Shown: positions 45,663-55,574, numbered from the stretch's first letter. The stretch: 64,000 nt of DNA from Pseudomonas saliphila (GCF_008638345.1 NZ_VTVA01000009.1:124001-188000), one strand, 5' to 3'. The notes: a model not told the origin generated them from the sequence alone. Numbers and translations: made by a program.

Positions 45663-47348
45663 GTGCACCGCCTGTTTCTGCTGCCAGCCCTGCTGCTGGC
45701 ATTCACGATTCAGGCGGGCTCGCTGCCTGATCAACAAGCAGTCGCCACCGCCCACCCTGACGCCACCGCCGCCGCGCACCGCATCCTCGATGAAGGCGGC
45801 AACGCCTTCGATGCCGCCATTGCCGCCGCAGCAACTCTCGGCGTAGTCGAACCCTATAGCTCCGGCATCGGCGGCGGCGGCTTCTTCCTGCTGCGCCAGC
45901 CCGACGGCGAAACCATCGATTACCGCTTCATCGACGCCCGCGAGACCGCGCCGCTACGCGCCAGCCGTGACTTGTACCGCGACGCTGACGGCGAGGTGCA
46001 GCGTGATCCGGCGCTGAATGGCCCCCTGGCTGCCGGCATTCCCGGTCTACCGGCCGCGCTGGTGCATCTGGCCGAACACTATGGACGTCTGCCGCTGAGT
46101 CAAAGCCTGGCGCCCGCCATCGAAGCGGCCGATCAGGGTTTTGCCGTCACTGACCGTTACCGGATGCTTGGCGGCTTCCGCGTCGAGGCCATGCGCCGCG
46201 ACCCCGAAACCGCCCGGCTGTTTTTAGATTACAATGAACTGCCCGCCGAAGGCGCGCTGATCAAGCAGCCGGAGCTGGCGAACACGCTGCGGCAGCTGGC
46301 TGACAAGGGTCGCGATGGGTTTTATCGCGGGCCAGTCGCCGCGCAGCTGCTCGAGGGTGTTCAGGCGGCAGAGGGAATCTGGCGGCAGGCCGATTTCGAC
46401 GCCTACCGGGTGATAGAGCGCGAACCGATTCGTTTCAAATCCCACGGCATGGAGATTATCAGCTCGCCCTTGCCGTCAGCCGGAGGCATTGCGCTGGCAA
46501 CCATTCTTCAAGGTGTGGAAAGCCTACCGGCGACGAAGGTCGGCTCGGTCGCCTGGACGCACAATGTGGTGGAAATGATGCGCCGCAGTTACCGCGACCG
46601 CGCGCTGCTGCTGGGCGATGATGACTTCGTCGAGGTTCCGGTGGCGCGCCTGGTGTCCAGGGAATATGCCGAGCAGCTCGCCGCCACGATTGATCCGGCG
46701 CGCGCCACCCCCAGCGCAGAACTGGGCGCACCGAAGGTCTTCAGTGAAGGCACCAACACCACACATTTCTCGCTGATGGACGCCCAGGGCAATGCCGTCG
46801 CCGCAACACTGAGTATCAACCTGCCCTTCGGCGCAGCCTTTACCGTACCCGGCACCGGAGTGCTGTTGAACAACGAAATGGATGATTTTGCCGCCGATCC
46901 AGCGGGGCGTAACGAGTATGGGTTAGCCGGCGGCGAAGCCAACGCCATCGCACCCGGCAAGCGCCCCCTGTCGAGCATGGCACCGACCATGCTGGAAAAC
47001 GACTCACGCCTGGCCGTGCTCGGCACGCCAGGCGGTAGCCGCATCATCACCATGGTATTGCTCGGCGCACTGGAAGCGATTGAACAGCAGCCGGTTCACC
47101 GCTGGGTCAGCCGGCCGCGCTTTCATCATCAGTATCTGCCTGACCGGATTCAGACCGAGGATAACGCCTTCAGCGCCGAGCAACAGACTGCGCTGGAGCA
47201 ACTTGGCCACCGGATCGAGCCTGCCGGGCGCCGCTATGGCGACATGCATGCGCTGGAATGGGACAAGCGCAAGGGCGAAGTGAGCGCCGCCAGCGACCCA
47301 CGCGGGGTCGGCGCGGCGCAGGTCAGGCATCCACTCAGCGCAGAGTGA
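45663..47348 (+). CDS. ggt: Gamma-glutamyltransferase
   Basis: A 561-residue exported Ntn-hydrolase that transfers or hydrolyses the gamma-glutamyl group of glutathione. A signal peptide (LFLLPALLLAFTIQAGS) starts at GTG 45663. GGNAFDAAIAA and IGGGGFFLL mark the large subunit, and the autoprocessing nucleophile Thr is in TNTTHFSLMD (about 366), followed by the oxyanion region PLSSMAPT and GTPGGSRI. It lies 4 bp after the ferredoxin gene. Its 3' end overlaps by 14 bp the convergent transporter gene. Confidence 0.94.
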   Translation: MHRLFLLPALLLAFTIQAGSLPDQQAVATAHPDATAAAHRILDEGGNAFDAAIAAAATLGVVEPYSSGIGGGGFFLLRQPDGETIDYRFIDARETAPLRASRDLYRDADGEVQRDPALNGPLAAGIPGLPAALVHLAEHYGRLPLSQSLAPAIEAADQGFAVTDRYRMLGGFRVEAMRRDPETARLFLDYNELPAEGALIKQPELANTLRQLADKGRDGFYRGPVAAQLLEGVQAAEGIWRQADFDAYRVIEREPIRFKSHGMEIISSPLPSAGGIALATILQGVESLPATKVGSVAWTHNVVEMMRRSYRDRALLLGDDDFVEVPVARLVSREYAEQLAATIDPARATPSAELGAPKVFSEGTNTTHFSLMDAQGNAVAATLSINLPFGAAFTVPGTGVLLNNEMDDFAADPAGRNEYGLAGGEANAIAPGKRPLSSMAPTMLENDSRLAVLGTPGGSRIITMVLLGALEAIEQQPVHRWVSRPRFHHQYLPDRIQTEDNAFSAEQQTALEQLGHRIEPAGRRYGDMHALEWDKRKGEVSAASDPRGVGAAQVRHPLSAE

Positions 47349-49293
47349 TCGACGGTTCGATCCGCTCCTTGCCACCCTTGCCCCGGGGCTTCTTCTTCGG
47401 CGGCTTCGGTGGCGGCGGGCTTGCCTTCGCTGGCCGCTCTCTCCTGACCGGCTGCTCGGCGGCGACCGGGTCCTGCTCGTATGGCGCAACAACCTGGTCG
47501 ACGACCTCGCCGCGCGCGGCCAGAACCGCATGTGCCATCGCCAGATGCCGACGAATATCCATCAGATAATGCATGTCATTGAGTAGCGAAGTCGCCTGCC
47601 AGCCATCCAGCTCGCGGTTACGCAGCTGAAGCTGTACGTTCTTCTGGAACTCGGCGGAGAACAGCTTGCCCGCCTTTTCGTACTCGTAGAACAGCTCAGC
47701 CTGTGCTTCAGCATCGCCCTGGATATCTTCCAGCCGACCCAGCGCGAGCAAGGCCAGGCCGCACTGTTCACGCAGCGCATCGTAGGATGTGCGAACGCCC
47801 GGCTGGGTCTCATCCAGATGCTTGCGCAGGTTCTTCTGCAGATGCTTGGCCGCCTTGACGGCTTCGACCAGATCGCGCCCCGCCACGTTATGTTCCATCA
47901 GCGTTTGCTGCTGTTCCGGTAGGAACGAGATGTCCATCCGGCTGATGAAATCGACGATGTCCGAGTACACGCCCTTGATATGCCGCTCGTACAGCACGTC
48001 GGCATCTTCACGCTGGGACGCCGCCACTGGGGCGCGCACGGCCTCGTGCAACTGTCGCCGTGGCATGCCCAGCAGCACCGCTGGGGGCAGATAGGTCGAG
48101 GCGGCAATCACCTGCCGGGTCAGTGCCGCCAGATGCAGCAGCTCCTGATCCAGTACCTTGAGCGCCGTATTGGCGTGCACCAGAGCCGAATCGTTCAGGT
48201 ACAGGGCACGTGCACGCGGCTGCTGGCTCAGCACCGACGGCTTGATTTCGGTGCTGCCGACGGGAATGCCCTCCGGGAACCAGCGCATCAGCATCTTTAT
48301 CATTAACGGAATGAAGGGCAGCATGATGACCAGCCCGAGAAGGTTGAACAGGGTATGGAACAGCGCGAGTTTGAGCGTGTAGGCATCGGCTGCGATGCCC
48401 AGAATATAGGCAATGGAGTCGACGCTGCGGGCCAGCAGGGGGAGAATCAGCAAGGCTACTGCGGCGGTGACGCCATTGAATATGATATGCGCTGCCGCCA
48501 ATCGACGGCCGGCATTGTTACTGCCGAGCGCTCCGATTACAGCGGTCACGGTGGTTCCCAGATTGGCGCCAATGGCCATGGCCAGCGCGTTGTCGTAGGC
48601 CAGCTGTCCGCCGGCCAGTGCGGCCAGCGTGATCATCAGGGTCGCGTGGCTGGATTGCATCACTACCGTGGCAAGCAGGCCCAATATCACGTAAATGAGC
48701 ACCCCGAACCAGCCGGAGAATGCATAGCTATCGAGATTCAGTGCACCTTCGAAACTGGCGAAGCCGGCTTTCATCAGGTCAATGCCGAAAAACAGCAGAC
48801 CGATGCCCAGTAGCACCTGGCCGATGCCTTTCCAGTGCGCCTCGGCTCGACGTCCGAGCATGACGCCAAACACCAGCAACGGCATGGCGACCGTCGCCAG
48901 ATCGACCTTCAGGCCAACCAGCGCGATCAGCCAGGCACCGGTAGTGGTGCCCAGGTTGGAACCAAACACGATGCCGATTCCCGCAGTCAGACTGATAAGC
49001 CCTGCGCTGAGAAAAGCGATGCTGAGCAGGGTAACCAGTGAACTGGACTGAACCAGAGAAGTGCTGGTGAAGCCGAATACCAGGCTTTTCCAGAGGCGGT
49101 CAGTGCTCTTGCCCAGCCAGCGCTCGAGGGCGCCGCCGGTGAAGGCGCGAAAGCCGTCTTCGAGATGACGCATGCCCATGATGAACAGGGCGATACCCGC
49201 GGCCAGGGTGGCCAGCTCGACCTTCCAGAAAAAAAGAATAAGTAATACGAACAGGGCGACTGGAAGCCAGCCCGGCTTGAGGAAAGTACGCAT
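47335..49293 (-). CDS. Na/Pi cotransporter family protein with PhoU-like domain
   Basis: A 652-residue membrane protein. The first 340 residues carry about nine helices with the paired QSSS-type motifs (LVQSSSLVTLL and VMQSSHATLM), which define the NptA/YjbB sodium-phosphate family. The C-terminal half (about 380-610) is a soluble helical PhoU-like domain, and the last 30 residues are Pro/Lys-rich. ATG 49293 has AGGAG 5 nt upstream and is preferred to ATG 49326. It probably exports or imports phosphate. Direction is not decided by sequence. Confidence 0.9.
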   Translation of the reverse strand: MRTFLKPGWLPVALFVLLILFFWKVELATLAAGIALFIMGMRHLEDGFRAFTGGALERWLGKSTDRLWKSLVFGFTSTSLVQSSSLVTLLSIAFLSAGLISLTAGIGIVFGSNLGTTTGAWLIALVGLKVDLATVAMPLLVFGVMLGRRAEAHWKGIGQVLLGIGLLFFGIDLMKAGFASFEGALNLDSYAFSGWFGVLIYVILGLLATVVMQSSHATLMITLAALAGGQLAYDNALAMAIGANLGTTVTAVIGALGSNNAGRRLAAAHIIFNGVTAAVALLILPLLARSVDSIAYILGIAADAYTLKLALFHTLFNLLGLVIMLPFIPLMIKMLMRWFPEGIPVGSTEIKPSVLSQQPRARALYLNDSALVHANTALKVLDQELLHLAALTRQVIAASTYLPPAVLLGMPRRQLHEAVRAPVAASQREDADVLYERHIKGVYSDIVDFISRMDISFLPEQQQTLMEHNVAGRDLVEAVKAAKHLQKNLRKHLDETQPGVRTSYDALREQCGLALLALGRLEDIQGDAEAQAELFYEYEKAGKLFSAEFQKNVQLQLRNRELDGWQATSLLNDMHYLMDIRRHLAMAHAVLAARGEVVDQVVAPYEQDPVAAEQPVRRERPAKASPPPPKPPKKKPRGKGGKERIEPSITLR

Positions 49294-49361
49294 TAAGCTC
49301 CTATAACCCGGCAACCGGATCGACAACTCGCTGGCTGCCGTCCGACTCGCCAGGGTTCATA

Positions 49362-49700
49362 TCAGAAGCGTTCGTCCTGCTGCTTGCGACCATAGCCGCT
49401 CTTGGTGCAGCCCAGGCAACGCATGAAGGTTTCACGACCCGGACGGACTACCAGCTCCTGTCCGGCCTCGGCGGTGTTGCCGGCCAGTGCAGTGAACGGC
49501 AGGCTGACAACAAATGCCGCAGTACCCAAAGCCGTAACGCCCAGCAATAGCGGGCGGGCTATAATCAGATCACCAACCATCGCAAAAATTCCGGGGTTGT
49601 TGACCTCTTCCTGGTATCCAAACGATTGATCCGCAGCAGCAACGCTGCCAGCCAGCATCAAGCCGGCGATTAAAGCTGTGGTATGACGTAACAGGCGCAT
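49362..49700 (-). CDS. Uncharacterised exported small protein
   Basis: A 112-residue protein with a clear signal peptide ([17 protein letters not shown]), one further hydrophobic stretch at about 48-72, and a C-terminal CLGC motif in a basic tail ([15 protein letters not shown]). No family function recognised. The CxxC could bind a metal or form a disulfide in the periplasm. It lies between the phosphate transporter and mutM on the same strand. Confidence 0.7.
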   Translation of the reverse strand: MRLLRHTTALIAGLMLAGSVAAADQSFGYQEEVNNPGIFAMVGDLIIARPLLLGVTALGTAAFVVSLPFTALAGNTAEAGQELVVRPGRETFMRCLGCTKSGYGRKQQDERF

Positions 49701-49859
49701 AATTAAGTCCCTGGTTTGTGGCCCGATAGGCGTTTTTTATCATGCCGGCAACCCTTCCCGGGTACCGTTCACTCCGCATTGTAGGCCTTAACGACCCATT
49801 TCGGAATCCAGGCGGATAAAATCGCCGAACATCGCGTTTCTAAAGGGCTAGCCAGCATC

Positions 49860-50672
49860 CTAGCGTTGGCAGCGCCGGCAGAAAACCGAGCTGCGCTGAC
49901 CCAACCGGCATTCGCTTAGCGTCGTACCACAGACCTTGCACAGTTGACCTGCGCGGCCGTAAGCGAACAACTCCTGCTGGAAATAGCCCGGCTTGCCGTC
50001 GCCGCCGGTAAAGTCGCGCAGGGTGGTGCCGCCGCGCTCGATGGCGAACGCCAGCACCTTTTTGATTTCCTCGGCGAGACGCCGGTAACGCGCACTGCTG
50101 ATGCCTCCCGCCTCCCGCCGCGGATCGATGCCGGCGGCGAACAGCGCCTCGGTCGCGTAGATATTGCCCACCCCGACCACCACAGCGTTATCCATAATGA
50201 AGGGCTTGACCGCCATGCTGCGCCCGCGGGAGCGCTGAAACAGTCGGACGCCATCGAACTCATCAGACAAGGGCTCGGGGCCCAGGCTGGCGAGCAGCGG
50301 ATGCAGATCTCCAGCGCGCTGCCACAGCATGGCGCCAAACCGTCGTGGATCGGTGTACCGCAGGGCCAGACCGGAATCCAGTTCGATATCCACGTGCTCA
50401 TGCTTGAGGACCGGCGTATCCACCGGCACCAGCCGCAGATTGCCAGACATGCCAAGATGACTGATCAACGTGCCGCCACCGATATCCATCAACAGATACT
50501 TGGCGCGTCGACGCACCTGCGTGAAGGTCTGTCCCTCAATCTGAATCGCCAGATCCTCAGGTATCGGCCAGCGCAGACGCCGATCCCGCACGATCAAACG
50601 GGTGACTTTGTGACCTTCGAGATGCGGAGCAATGCCGCGGCGGGTCGTTTCGACTTCGGGTAATTCAGGCAT
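49860..50672 (-). CDS. mutM: Formamidopyrimidine-DNA glycosylase MutM
   Basis: A 270-residue base-excision repair enzyme that removes 8-oxoguanine and formamidopyrimidines. The mature N-terminus [12 protein letters not shown] supplies the catalytic Pro and Glu. RRRAKYLL holds the conserved Lys, and the C-terminal zinc finger has two Cys pairs (CKVCG and CRRC). The start is fixed by the required N-terminal Pro at ATG 50672, although the frame opens 27 nt earlier. It is last in a thioesterase-transporter-mutM run. Confidence 0.97.
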   Translation of the reverse strand: MPELPEVETTRRGIAPHLEGHKVTRLIVRDRRLRWPIPEDLAIQIEGQTFTQVRRRAKYLLMDIGGGTLISHLGMSGNLRLVPVDTPVLKHEHVDIELDSGLALRYTDPRRFGAMLWQRAGDLHPLLASLGPEPLSDEFDGVRLFQRSRGRSMAVKPFIMDNAVVVGVGNIYATEALFAAGIDPRREAGGISSARYRRLAEEIKKVLAFAIERGGTTLRDFTGGDGKPGYFQQELFAYGRAGQLCKVCGTTLSECRLGQRSSVFCRRCQR

Positions 50673-50683
50673 GTGGGCCCTGT

Positions 50684-52027
50684 TCAGATGTGCAGCCAAT
50701 AGGTGGCAAAGATTAACAGCAACAACATCGGCATAACGGTGGCGACAAAGCGGCCATTCCAGACGAAGGCCACACGCACCGGCGCTTCACCGCTATAGCG
50801 CGCCAGAATCAGCGTGGAAGGGCCGAACGGAGAGAAGATCATGGCCAGGGAGAACCCGCACATCAAGCCCACCGCCGGGGTCAGAATCGGTACGCCCAAC
50901 GCCGCCAGCTGCGCCAGCAAGCCCGCGATCAATGACAGCGAGACGATAGGCGCCACGCCGATCGCCGCCAGCAGGATGGTACTGAACAGGCTGGCCACCG
51001 CCAGCAGCACGTTGTATTTCGGAGCCTGAGCCAGCCAGGCGGCAAACTCTCCCAGGGGCGCCGCCGCGCCGAGTAACCCACCGAGCACCGCAGCACAGCC
51101 GAAAATAAACATCTCGTTGTGCATGCTGAGCATATTCTCGGTGACTTCCTGCCAGACGACCTTCGGCCCGCCATCGCGCCATAGCAGATACCCCACCGCC
51201 CCGAGCGGTACCAGCACCATGGCTGACTGCGAAGGCGTGAGTATGGTCAGATAGGCCAGCGCACCCATGGCCGCCAGCCCCAGCAAACTGCCCAGAACCA
51301 ACGGCCACATACCATCGGTCTTGGTATCGTCGCCTATGGTGTCGCGCAGACGCTTCAAACCACGTGTTTCATGGCGCCAGCCAGCGACCACCATCATCAG
51401 CGACGCGGCCAGACCATAGGGAAACAGGTCCCCCCAGGAAATATCGGGCATCTCCCGGGAAATAATCGCGATAGTGATACTGGTAGGCGCCAACAGAGGC
51501 ACCAGCGCAAAGCCTCGGAGCGTCGTCACCATCACGCTGCGCAGGCCGTCACGTTGCTCCTGCTCGGTCAGCGGATAGCGCTGCAGATGCTCCTTGAGCG
51601 TGCCGCATAGCAGATTCATCATGCCGAAGTTGAGAACTGACCCGATACTGGCGGCGGTGAACACATAACGTGGGTAGAGAATCGATGTCGGTCCGGAGAG
51701 CAGCATCTTGTGCAATTGCCGCAAAGGCTCCAGACGCCGCGCGAGCAGCTGCATCAGCCCCAGCGCGCCGAGAAAGCTGGTGTAATAGGCAGCCGAACTG
51801 GCCAGCCGCGGCCACAGCTGCGGCTCGACCTGGTAACCGAACACCACCGCCAGCAACAGGGCCAGAGTGATGATACCCAGCCAGCGGGGATAGGGATTGA
51901 GGCGGCGAAAACGCAGACAGAAATATACCCCCAGAACCAGCGCAGCCCCCCAACTCAGCCATTTCTGCTGACTGATCAAGGCCAGCAATTCAAGCCCGAC
52001 GCCGACCGGCAGCAACCCTGCGATCAT
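50684..52027 (-). CDS. Uncharacterised multi-spanning membrane protein, antiporter-like
   Basis: A 447-residue, very hydrophobic protein with about ten to twelve predicted helices. The long repeated halves and motifs such as [16 protein letters not shown] and [16 protein letters not shown] recall the ion-transporter superfamily (DUF401/NhaD/CitM type), but I cannot assign a named family or substrate. Its coding end is 11 bp from mutM and its start 10 bp from the thioesterase gene, so the three are probably cotranscribed. Confidence 0.75.
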   Translation of the reverse strand: MIAGLLPVGVGLELLALISQQKWLSWGAALVLGVYFCLRFRRLNPYPRWLGIITLALLLAVVFGYQVEPQLWPRLASSAAYYTSFLGALGLMQLLARRLEPLRQLHKMLLSGPTSILYPRYVFTAASIGSVLNFGMMNLLCGTLKEHLQRYPLTEQEQRDGLRSVMVTTLRGFALVPLLAPTSITIAIISREMPDISWGDLFPYGLAASLMMVVAGWRHETRGLKRLRDTIGDDTKTDGMWPLVLGSLLGLAAMGALAYLTILTPSQSAMVLVPLGAVGYLLWRDGGPKVVWQEVTENMLSMHNEMFIFGCAAVLGGLLGAAAPLGEFAAWLAQAPKYNVLLAVASLFSTILLAAIGVAPIVSLSLIAGLLAQLAALGVPILTPAVGLMCGFSLAMIFSPFGPSTLILARYSGEAPVRVAFVWNGRFVATVMPMLLLLIFATYWLHI

Positions 52028-52037
52028 GGTCGGCTAC

Positions 52038-52466
52038 TCAAGGCAGATCCTTGCGATACAGACCTTTCTTGAACACACCCTCGCCGAAACTGATCAGCTT
52101 GTCGTGCTCATCCAGCAGATCACAGGCGGCCATGAAAATCTTGTGCCCTGCGCTGCGGCAGGTTGCTACCGCCCGCACCCGGGTTCCTACCGGTGCGGTG
52201 GCAGAGAAATTCACGTTCATGGAAAGCGTAATCGCCACGCGACGCTCTTCGGGGGTCGGGGCCCAGGTGCCACATAGGCCCATGGCGATATCCAGCAGGC
52301 TGGCGGTAACGCCGCCGTGCAGGTTGCTGGCGTTATTCATGTGCCGTTCTGTCAGCGTCAGCGCAACGACCGCTCGCCCTTCCGAATACTCGACCAGCTC
52401 AGCACCCAAATCCTGAAAGAAGCCAGTCACTGACCGTTCGACCGCTTGCCGATGATCCTGATCCAT
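52038..52466 (-). CDS. PaaI family hotdog thioesterase
   Basis: A 142-residue acyl-CoA thioesterase. NNASNLHGGVTASLLDIAMG (about 40-60) is the PaaI/YdiI active-site helix with HGG, and the later strands fit the hotdog fold. It likely hydrolyses aromatic or medium acyl-CoA esters, perhaps to free CoA. It heads a minus-strand unit with the membrane protein and mutM. A TetR-like double operator lies 49-79 bp upstream of its start, suggesting control separate from mutM's housekeeping role. Confidence 0.88.
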   Translation of the reverse strand: MDQDHRQAVERSVTGFFQDLGAELVEYSEGRAVVALTLTERHMNNASNLHGGVTASLLDIAMGLCGTWAPTPEERRVAITLSMNVNFSATAPVGTRVRAVATCRSAGHKIFMAACDLLDEHDKLISFGEGVFKKGLYRKDLP

Positions 52467-52514
52467 GAAGCATTACCCTTAATATGTTTATGTTGATTGA
52501 GGCCATTCAGCGCG

Positions 52515-52545
52515 ATTGACCAATCGGTCATAAAATTGACCGATC
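52515..52545. promoter_or_regulatory. TetR-like operator with overlapping repeats
   Basis: ATCGGTCA-TAAAAT-TGACCGAT (52523-52544) is a perfect 8-bp inverted repeat. It overlaps a second one, TGACC-AATC-GGTCA (52517-52530), and ATTGACCRATC is directly repeated exactly 20 bp apart. TetR-family regulators often use such arrays. It lies 49 bp upstream of the thioesterase start and 142 bp upstream of the divergent hydroxyacyl-CoA dehydrogenase. No TetR gene is in the window. Confidence 0.6.
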
Positions 52546-52646
52546 ACAGACGCTGCCCGCCCGTGCCGCGTGAAATAGGCACGCCCCGTTAACTTGCGCT
52601 CAATGTGCGCAGGATTTAATCTCACCCACCTTCAAACGAAATAACG

Positions 52647-52662
52647 TTCCGCATTGCGGAAT
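52647..52662. promoter_or_regulatory. Candidate IclR operator upstream of hydroxyacyl-CoA dehydrogenase
   Basis: TTCCGCATTGCGGAAT contains the perfect 15-bp palindrome TTCCGCA-T-TGCGGAA. It matches the motif found at 58825, 60027 and 60055, and lies 24 bp before the start codon at 52687. Confidence 0.6.
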
Positions 52663-52686
52663 GCAGGGTAAACGAGGAGACATCGC

Positions 52687-54201
52687 ATGTTCAACCGGAT
52701 TGGCGTTATCGGCGCCGGTGCCATGGGTCGCGGAATTGCCCAGCTGTTCGCCACCAGCGGCCAGCAAGTGCTGCTGTATGACACCCGCCAGGAAGCGATC
52801 GACGACGCGCTGGCATTCAACCGCAAGCTGCTGCAGCGTTCTGTCGCCAAGGGCAAGCTCAGCGAGCAGGATTTCGAGGCCACCATAGGCCGCATGCAGC
52901 CAGCTGCGCAACTTGAAGACCTGAAGGACTGCGATCTGGTGATCGAGGCGATCGTCGAGATCCTTGAGGTCAAGCAGAAGCTATTCGACCAGCTCGAAGC
53001 CCTGGTGCGCGACGATTGCGTACTGGCCACCAACACCTCCTCGTTGTCGGTCACCCGCATTGCCAGCAGCTGTAAACACCCAGAGCGTGTCGCCGGTTTC
53101 CACTTTTTCAACCCTGTGCCGCTGATGAAGATTGTGGAAGTCGTGCGCGGTGAACGCACTGACGAGCGCTATGTTCAGGGCCTGGTGGATCTGGCCAACA
53201 CCGCCGGGCATTTCCCTGCGATTACCCCCGACACCCCCGGCTTCCTGGTCAACCACGCGGGCCGCGCCTTCGGTACCGAGGCGCTGCGCATCCTCAGCGA
53301 AGGCATCGCCACCCCCCAACAGATCGATCGCATTCTGCGCGACGGTCCGGGTTTCCGTATGGGGCCTTTCGAGCTGTTCGACCTGACCGGGCTGGATGTC
53401 TCCCACGCGGTAATGGAATCAGTATACGAGCAGTTCTACCATGATCCGCGCTACACCCCGTCGTTCATCGCTGCGCAGCGCGTCGCCGCTGGTTTGCTGG
53501 GTCGCAAGACCGGCCAGGGCTTTTACCGCTACGAGGACGGTCAGAAGATCGAGCCGCAGGAAGCCACCCCCGAGACCGTGCTGATTAACCGTCCGTTCTG
53601 GCTGCAGACCGATGACGATGCGGTCCGCAGCAATGTGCACGCCGCGCTGTCCGCCGCCGGCGCCACGCTGGAAGACGGCAATCAGCCGAGCGCCGAGGCT
53701 ATCTGCCTGGTCACCCCGCTGGGTGAAGACTGCACCAGCGCCCTGATCCGTCTCGGCTTGCCCGCCGAACGCACACTGGCCATCGACTGCTTCGCCGAGT
53801 GGGACAAGCGCCGCACGCTCATGCGTCAGCCCGCCGCGCAGGCCGACATCGTTGCCCAGGCGCGCCAGGCACTGGGCGCCGACGGTGTACCGGTAGAGCT
53901 GATCAATGACTCCCCCGGCTTCGTCATCCAGCGACTGATCGCCAGCGTCGTCAACCTGGGCACCGAAATTGCCCAGAAGGGCATCGCCACGCCGGAAACC
54001 CTGGATCGGGCCATTCAGCTGGCGCTGGGTTATCCCAAGGGTCCGCTGGCCTTTGGCGAACATTACGGCAAGCAACGCATTCTTGCCGCACTGAACAACC
54101 TGCAGGCCGTCTATGGCGAACCGCGCTATCGGCCAAGCCCCTGGCTGCGCCGCCGCGTCCAGCTCGACCTGCCGTTAACCGCCCCCGATTTTCAGGAGTA
54201 A
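52687..54201 (+). CDS. 3-hydroxyacyl-CoA dehydrogenase, PaaH-like
   Basis: A 504-residue NAD-dependent enzyme oxidising 3-hydroxyacyl-CoA to 3-ketoacyl-CoA. The Rossmann motif GAGAMGRG is at 8-15, the catalytic His in HFFNPVPLMKIVE (about 138), and a first C-terminal helical domain ends near 290. A second copy of that domain (about 405-500, NDSPGFVIQRLIAS) gives the double-domain PaaH/Hbd2-type layout. It lacks a hydratase domain. It is followed 4 bp later by a thiolase gene, forming the last two steps of a beta-oxidation cycle. Confidence 0.92.
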   Translation: MFNRIGVIGAGAMGRGIAQLFATSGQQVLLYDTRQEAIDDALAFNRKLLQRSVAKGKLSEQDFEATIGRMQPAAQLEDLKDCDLVIEAIVEILEVKQKLFDQLEALVRDDCVLATNTSSLSVTRIASSCKHPERVAGFHFFNPVPLMKIVEVVRGERTDERYVQGLVDLANTAGHFPAITPDTPGFLVNHAGRAFGTEALRILSEGIATPQQIDRILRDGPGFRMGPFELFDLTGLDVSHAVMESVYEQFYHDPRYTPSFIAAQRVAAGLLGRKTGQGFYRYEDGQKIEPQEATPETVLINRPFWLQTDDDAVRSNVHAALSAAGATLEDGNQPSAEAICLVTPLGEDCTSALIRLGLPAERTLAIDCFAEWDKRRTLMRQPAAQADIVAQARQALGADGVPVELINDSPGFVIQRLIASVVNLGTEIAQKGIATPETLDRAIQLALGYPKGPLAFGEHYGKQRILAALNNLQAVYGEPRYRPSPWLRRRVQLDLPLTAPDFQE

Positions 54202-54205
54202 TCTG

Positions 54206-55405
54206 ATGACTGCCTATATTTATGATGGTTTGCGTTCGCCCTTCGGTCGCCATGCCGGTGCCCTGGCCCCCGTGCGCCCCGATGATCTGCTGGCCGACGT
54301 GATCCGCGCCGTCGTGGCACGCAACCCCTTTGCAGGCAATGACTATGAAGACGTGGTCATGGGCAACACCAACCAGGCCGGCGAAGACGCGCGCAACGTG
54401 GCGCGCCACGCTGGTCTGCTGGCTGGCTTGCCCCAGGAAGTAGCCGGCGTCACGGTTAACCGCCTGTGCGGTTCCGGTCTGGCCGCCATTCTCGATGCAG
54501 CCCGCGCGATCAAGGTCGGTGAAGGCGATCTGTTCCTGGCCGGTGGTGTGGAAAGCATGAGCCGTGCGCCCTTCGTCATCGCCAAGAGCGAGAGCCCCTA
54601 CTCCCGCGAATTCCGCGCTTTCGACAGCACCATCGGTGCGCGCTTCCCCAACCCGAAGGTCGAAGCCGAGTATGGCGACGACACCATGCCACAGACTGCT
54701 GATAACGTGGCGGCCGACGTAGGTATTACCCGCGAGGAGGCCGATACCTACGCTGCCCGCAGCCAGGCGCTCTATGAAAAAGCCCGCGCTGAAGGCTTCT
54801 TTGCCGAAGAGATTCTGCCGATCGAAGTACCTCAGGGCCGTAAGAAGCCCAACAAGGTCGTGGATCAGGACGAGCATCCGCGTCCCAGCAGTGATCTGGC
54901 GGCCCTCTCCGGCTTGCGTCCCTTGTCGGCGGACGGCGTGGTCACCGCCGGCAATGCCTCTGGCGTCAACGATGGTGCTGCGGCACTGATCATTGGCAGC
55001 GAGGCCATCGGTCAGAAGTACAACATCAAGCCGCGCGCACGCATCATCGCCGGCGCGGTCTCCGGTGTAGCACCACGCGTCATGGGCCTGGGTCCGGTTG
55101 AAGCCTGCAAGAAAGCCCTGGCGCGCGCCGGCCTGACCCTCGACGACATGGACGTGATCGAGATCAACGAAGCCTTTGCTTCACAGGTCCTCGGTTGCGC
55201 CAAGCAGCTGGGTATCGCCTTTGATGATCCACGCCTGAACCCCAACGGCGGCGCCATTGCTGTCGGGCATCCGCTGGGCGCGTCCGGCGCACGTCTGACC
55301 CTGACCGCCCTGCGCCAGCTTGAGCGCACCGGCAAGCGTTACGCATTGGTCAGCCTGTGCATCGGTCTGGGCCAGGGCGTGGCTGCGGTCATCGAGCGCG
55401 TTTAA
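54206..55405 (+). CDS. Thiolase, 3-oxoadipyl-CoA / acetyl-CoA acetyltransferase type
   Basis: A 399-residue degradative thiolase. The acyl-accepting Cys is in VNRLCGSGLA (about 89), with NEAFA, GGAIAVGHPLGASGAR (catalytic His) and the second Cys in CIGLGQG near the C-terminus. The overall sequence (YDGLRSPFGRHAGAL) is close to PaaJ/PcaF 3-oxoadipyl-CoA thiolases and to PimB-like enzymes. Chain-length preference cannot be fixed. It forms an operon with the dehydrogenase before it and ends in two strong hairpins. Confidence 0.92.
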   Translation: MTAYIYDGLRSPFGRHAGALAPVRPDDLLADVIRAVVARNPFAGNDYEDVVMGNTNQAGEDARNVARHAGLLAGLPQEVAGVTVNRLCGSGLAAILDAARAIKVGEGDLFLAGGVESMSRAPFVIAKSESPYSREFRAFDSTIGARFPNPKVEAEYGDDTMPQTADNVAADVGITREEADTYAARSQALYEKARAEGFFAEEILPIEVPQGRKKPNKVVDQDEHPRPSSDLAALSGLRPLSADGVVTAGNASGVNDGAAALIIGSEAIGQKYNIKPRARIIAGAVSGVAPRVMGLGPVEACKKALARAGLTLDDMDVIEINEAFASQVLGCAKQLGIAFDDPRLNPNGGAIAVGHPLGASGARLTLTALRQLERTGKRYALVSLCIGLGQGVAAVIERV

Positions 55406-55420
55406 ACCGTTGGAAATAAT

Positions 55421-55443
55421 CCTCCGCTGAACCCATGCGGAGG
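55421..55443. terminator. Hairpin after thiolase gene, first
   Basis: CCTCCGC and GCGGAGG pair around a 9-nt loop, 16 nt past the thiolase stop. It has no T-run of its own and precedes a stronger hairpin. Confidence 0.5.
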
Positions 55444-55449
55444 TTGCCG

Positions 55450-55483
55450 ACAGCCAGACCAGCCCATGTGCTGGTCTGGCTGT
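55450..55483 (+). terminator. Strong hairpin terminator after thiolase gene
   Basis: Perfect 14-bp stem ACAGCCAGACCAGC with a 6-nt loop and GCTGGTCTGGCTGT, followed by TTGG. The T-run is short, but the stem is one of the longest in the window, and it ends the dehydrogenase-thiolase unit. Confidence 0.75.
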
Positions 55484-55574
55484 TTGGTATTCGCGCGAGC
55501 CGCGTGACACGACGGCATCGAAATTCCCAGCGCTTCTGGTATCGTGAGCGCTTCTGACCAACCCGGTATCGCAG

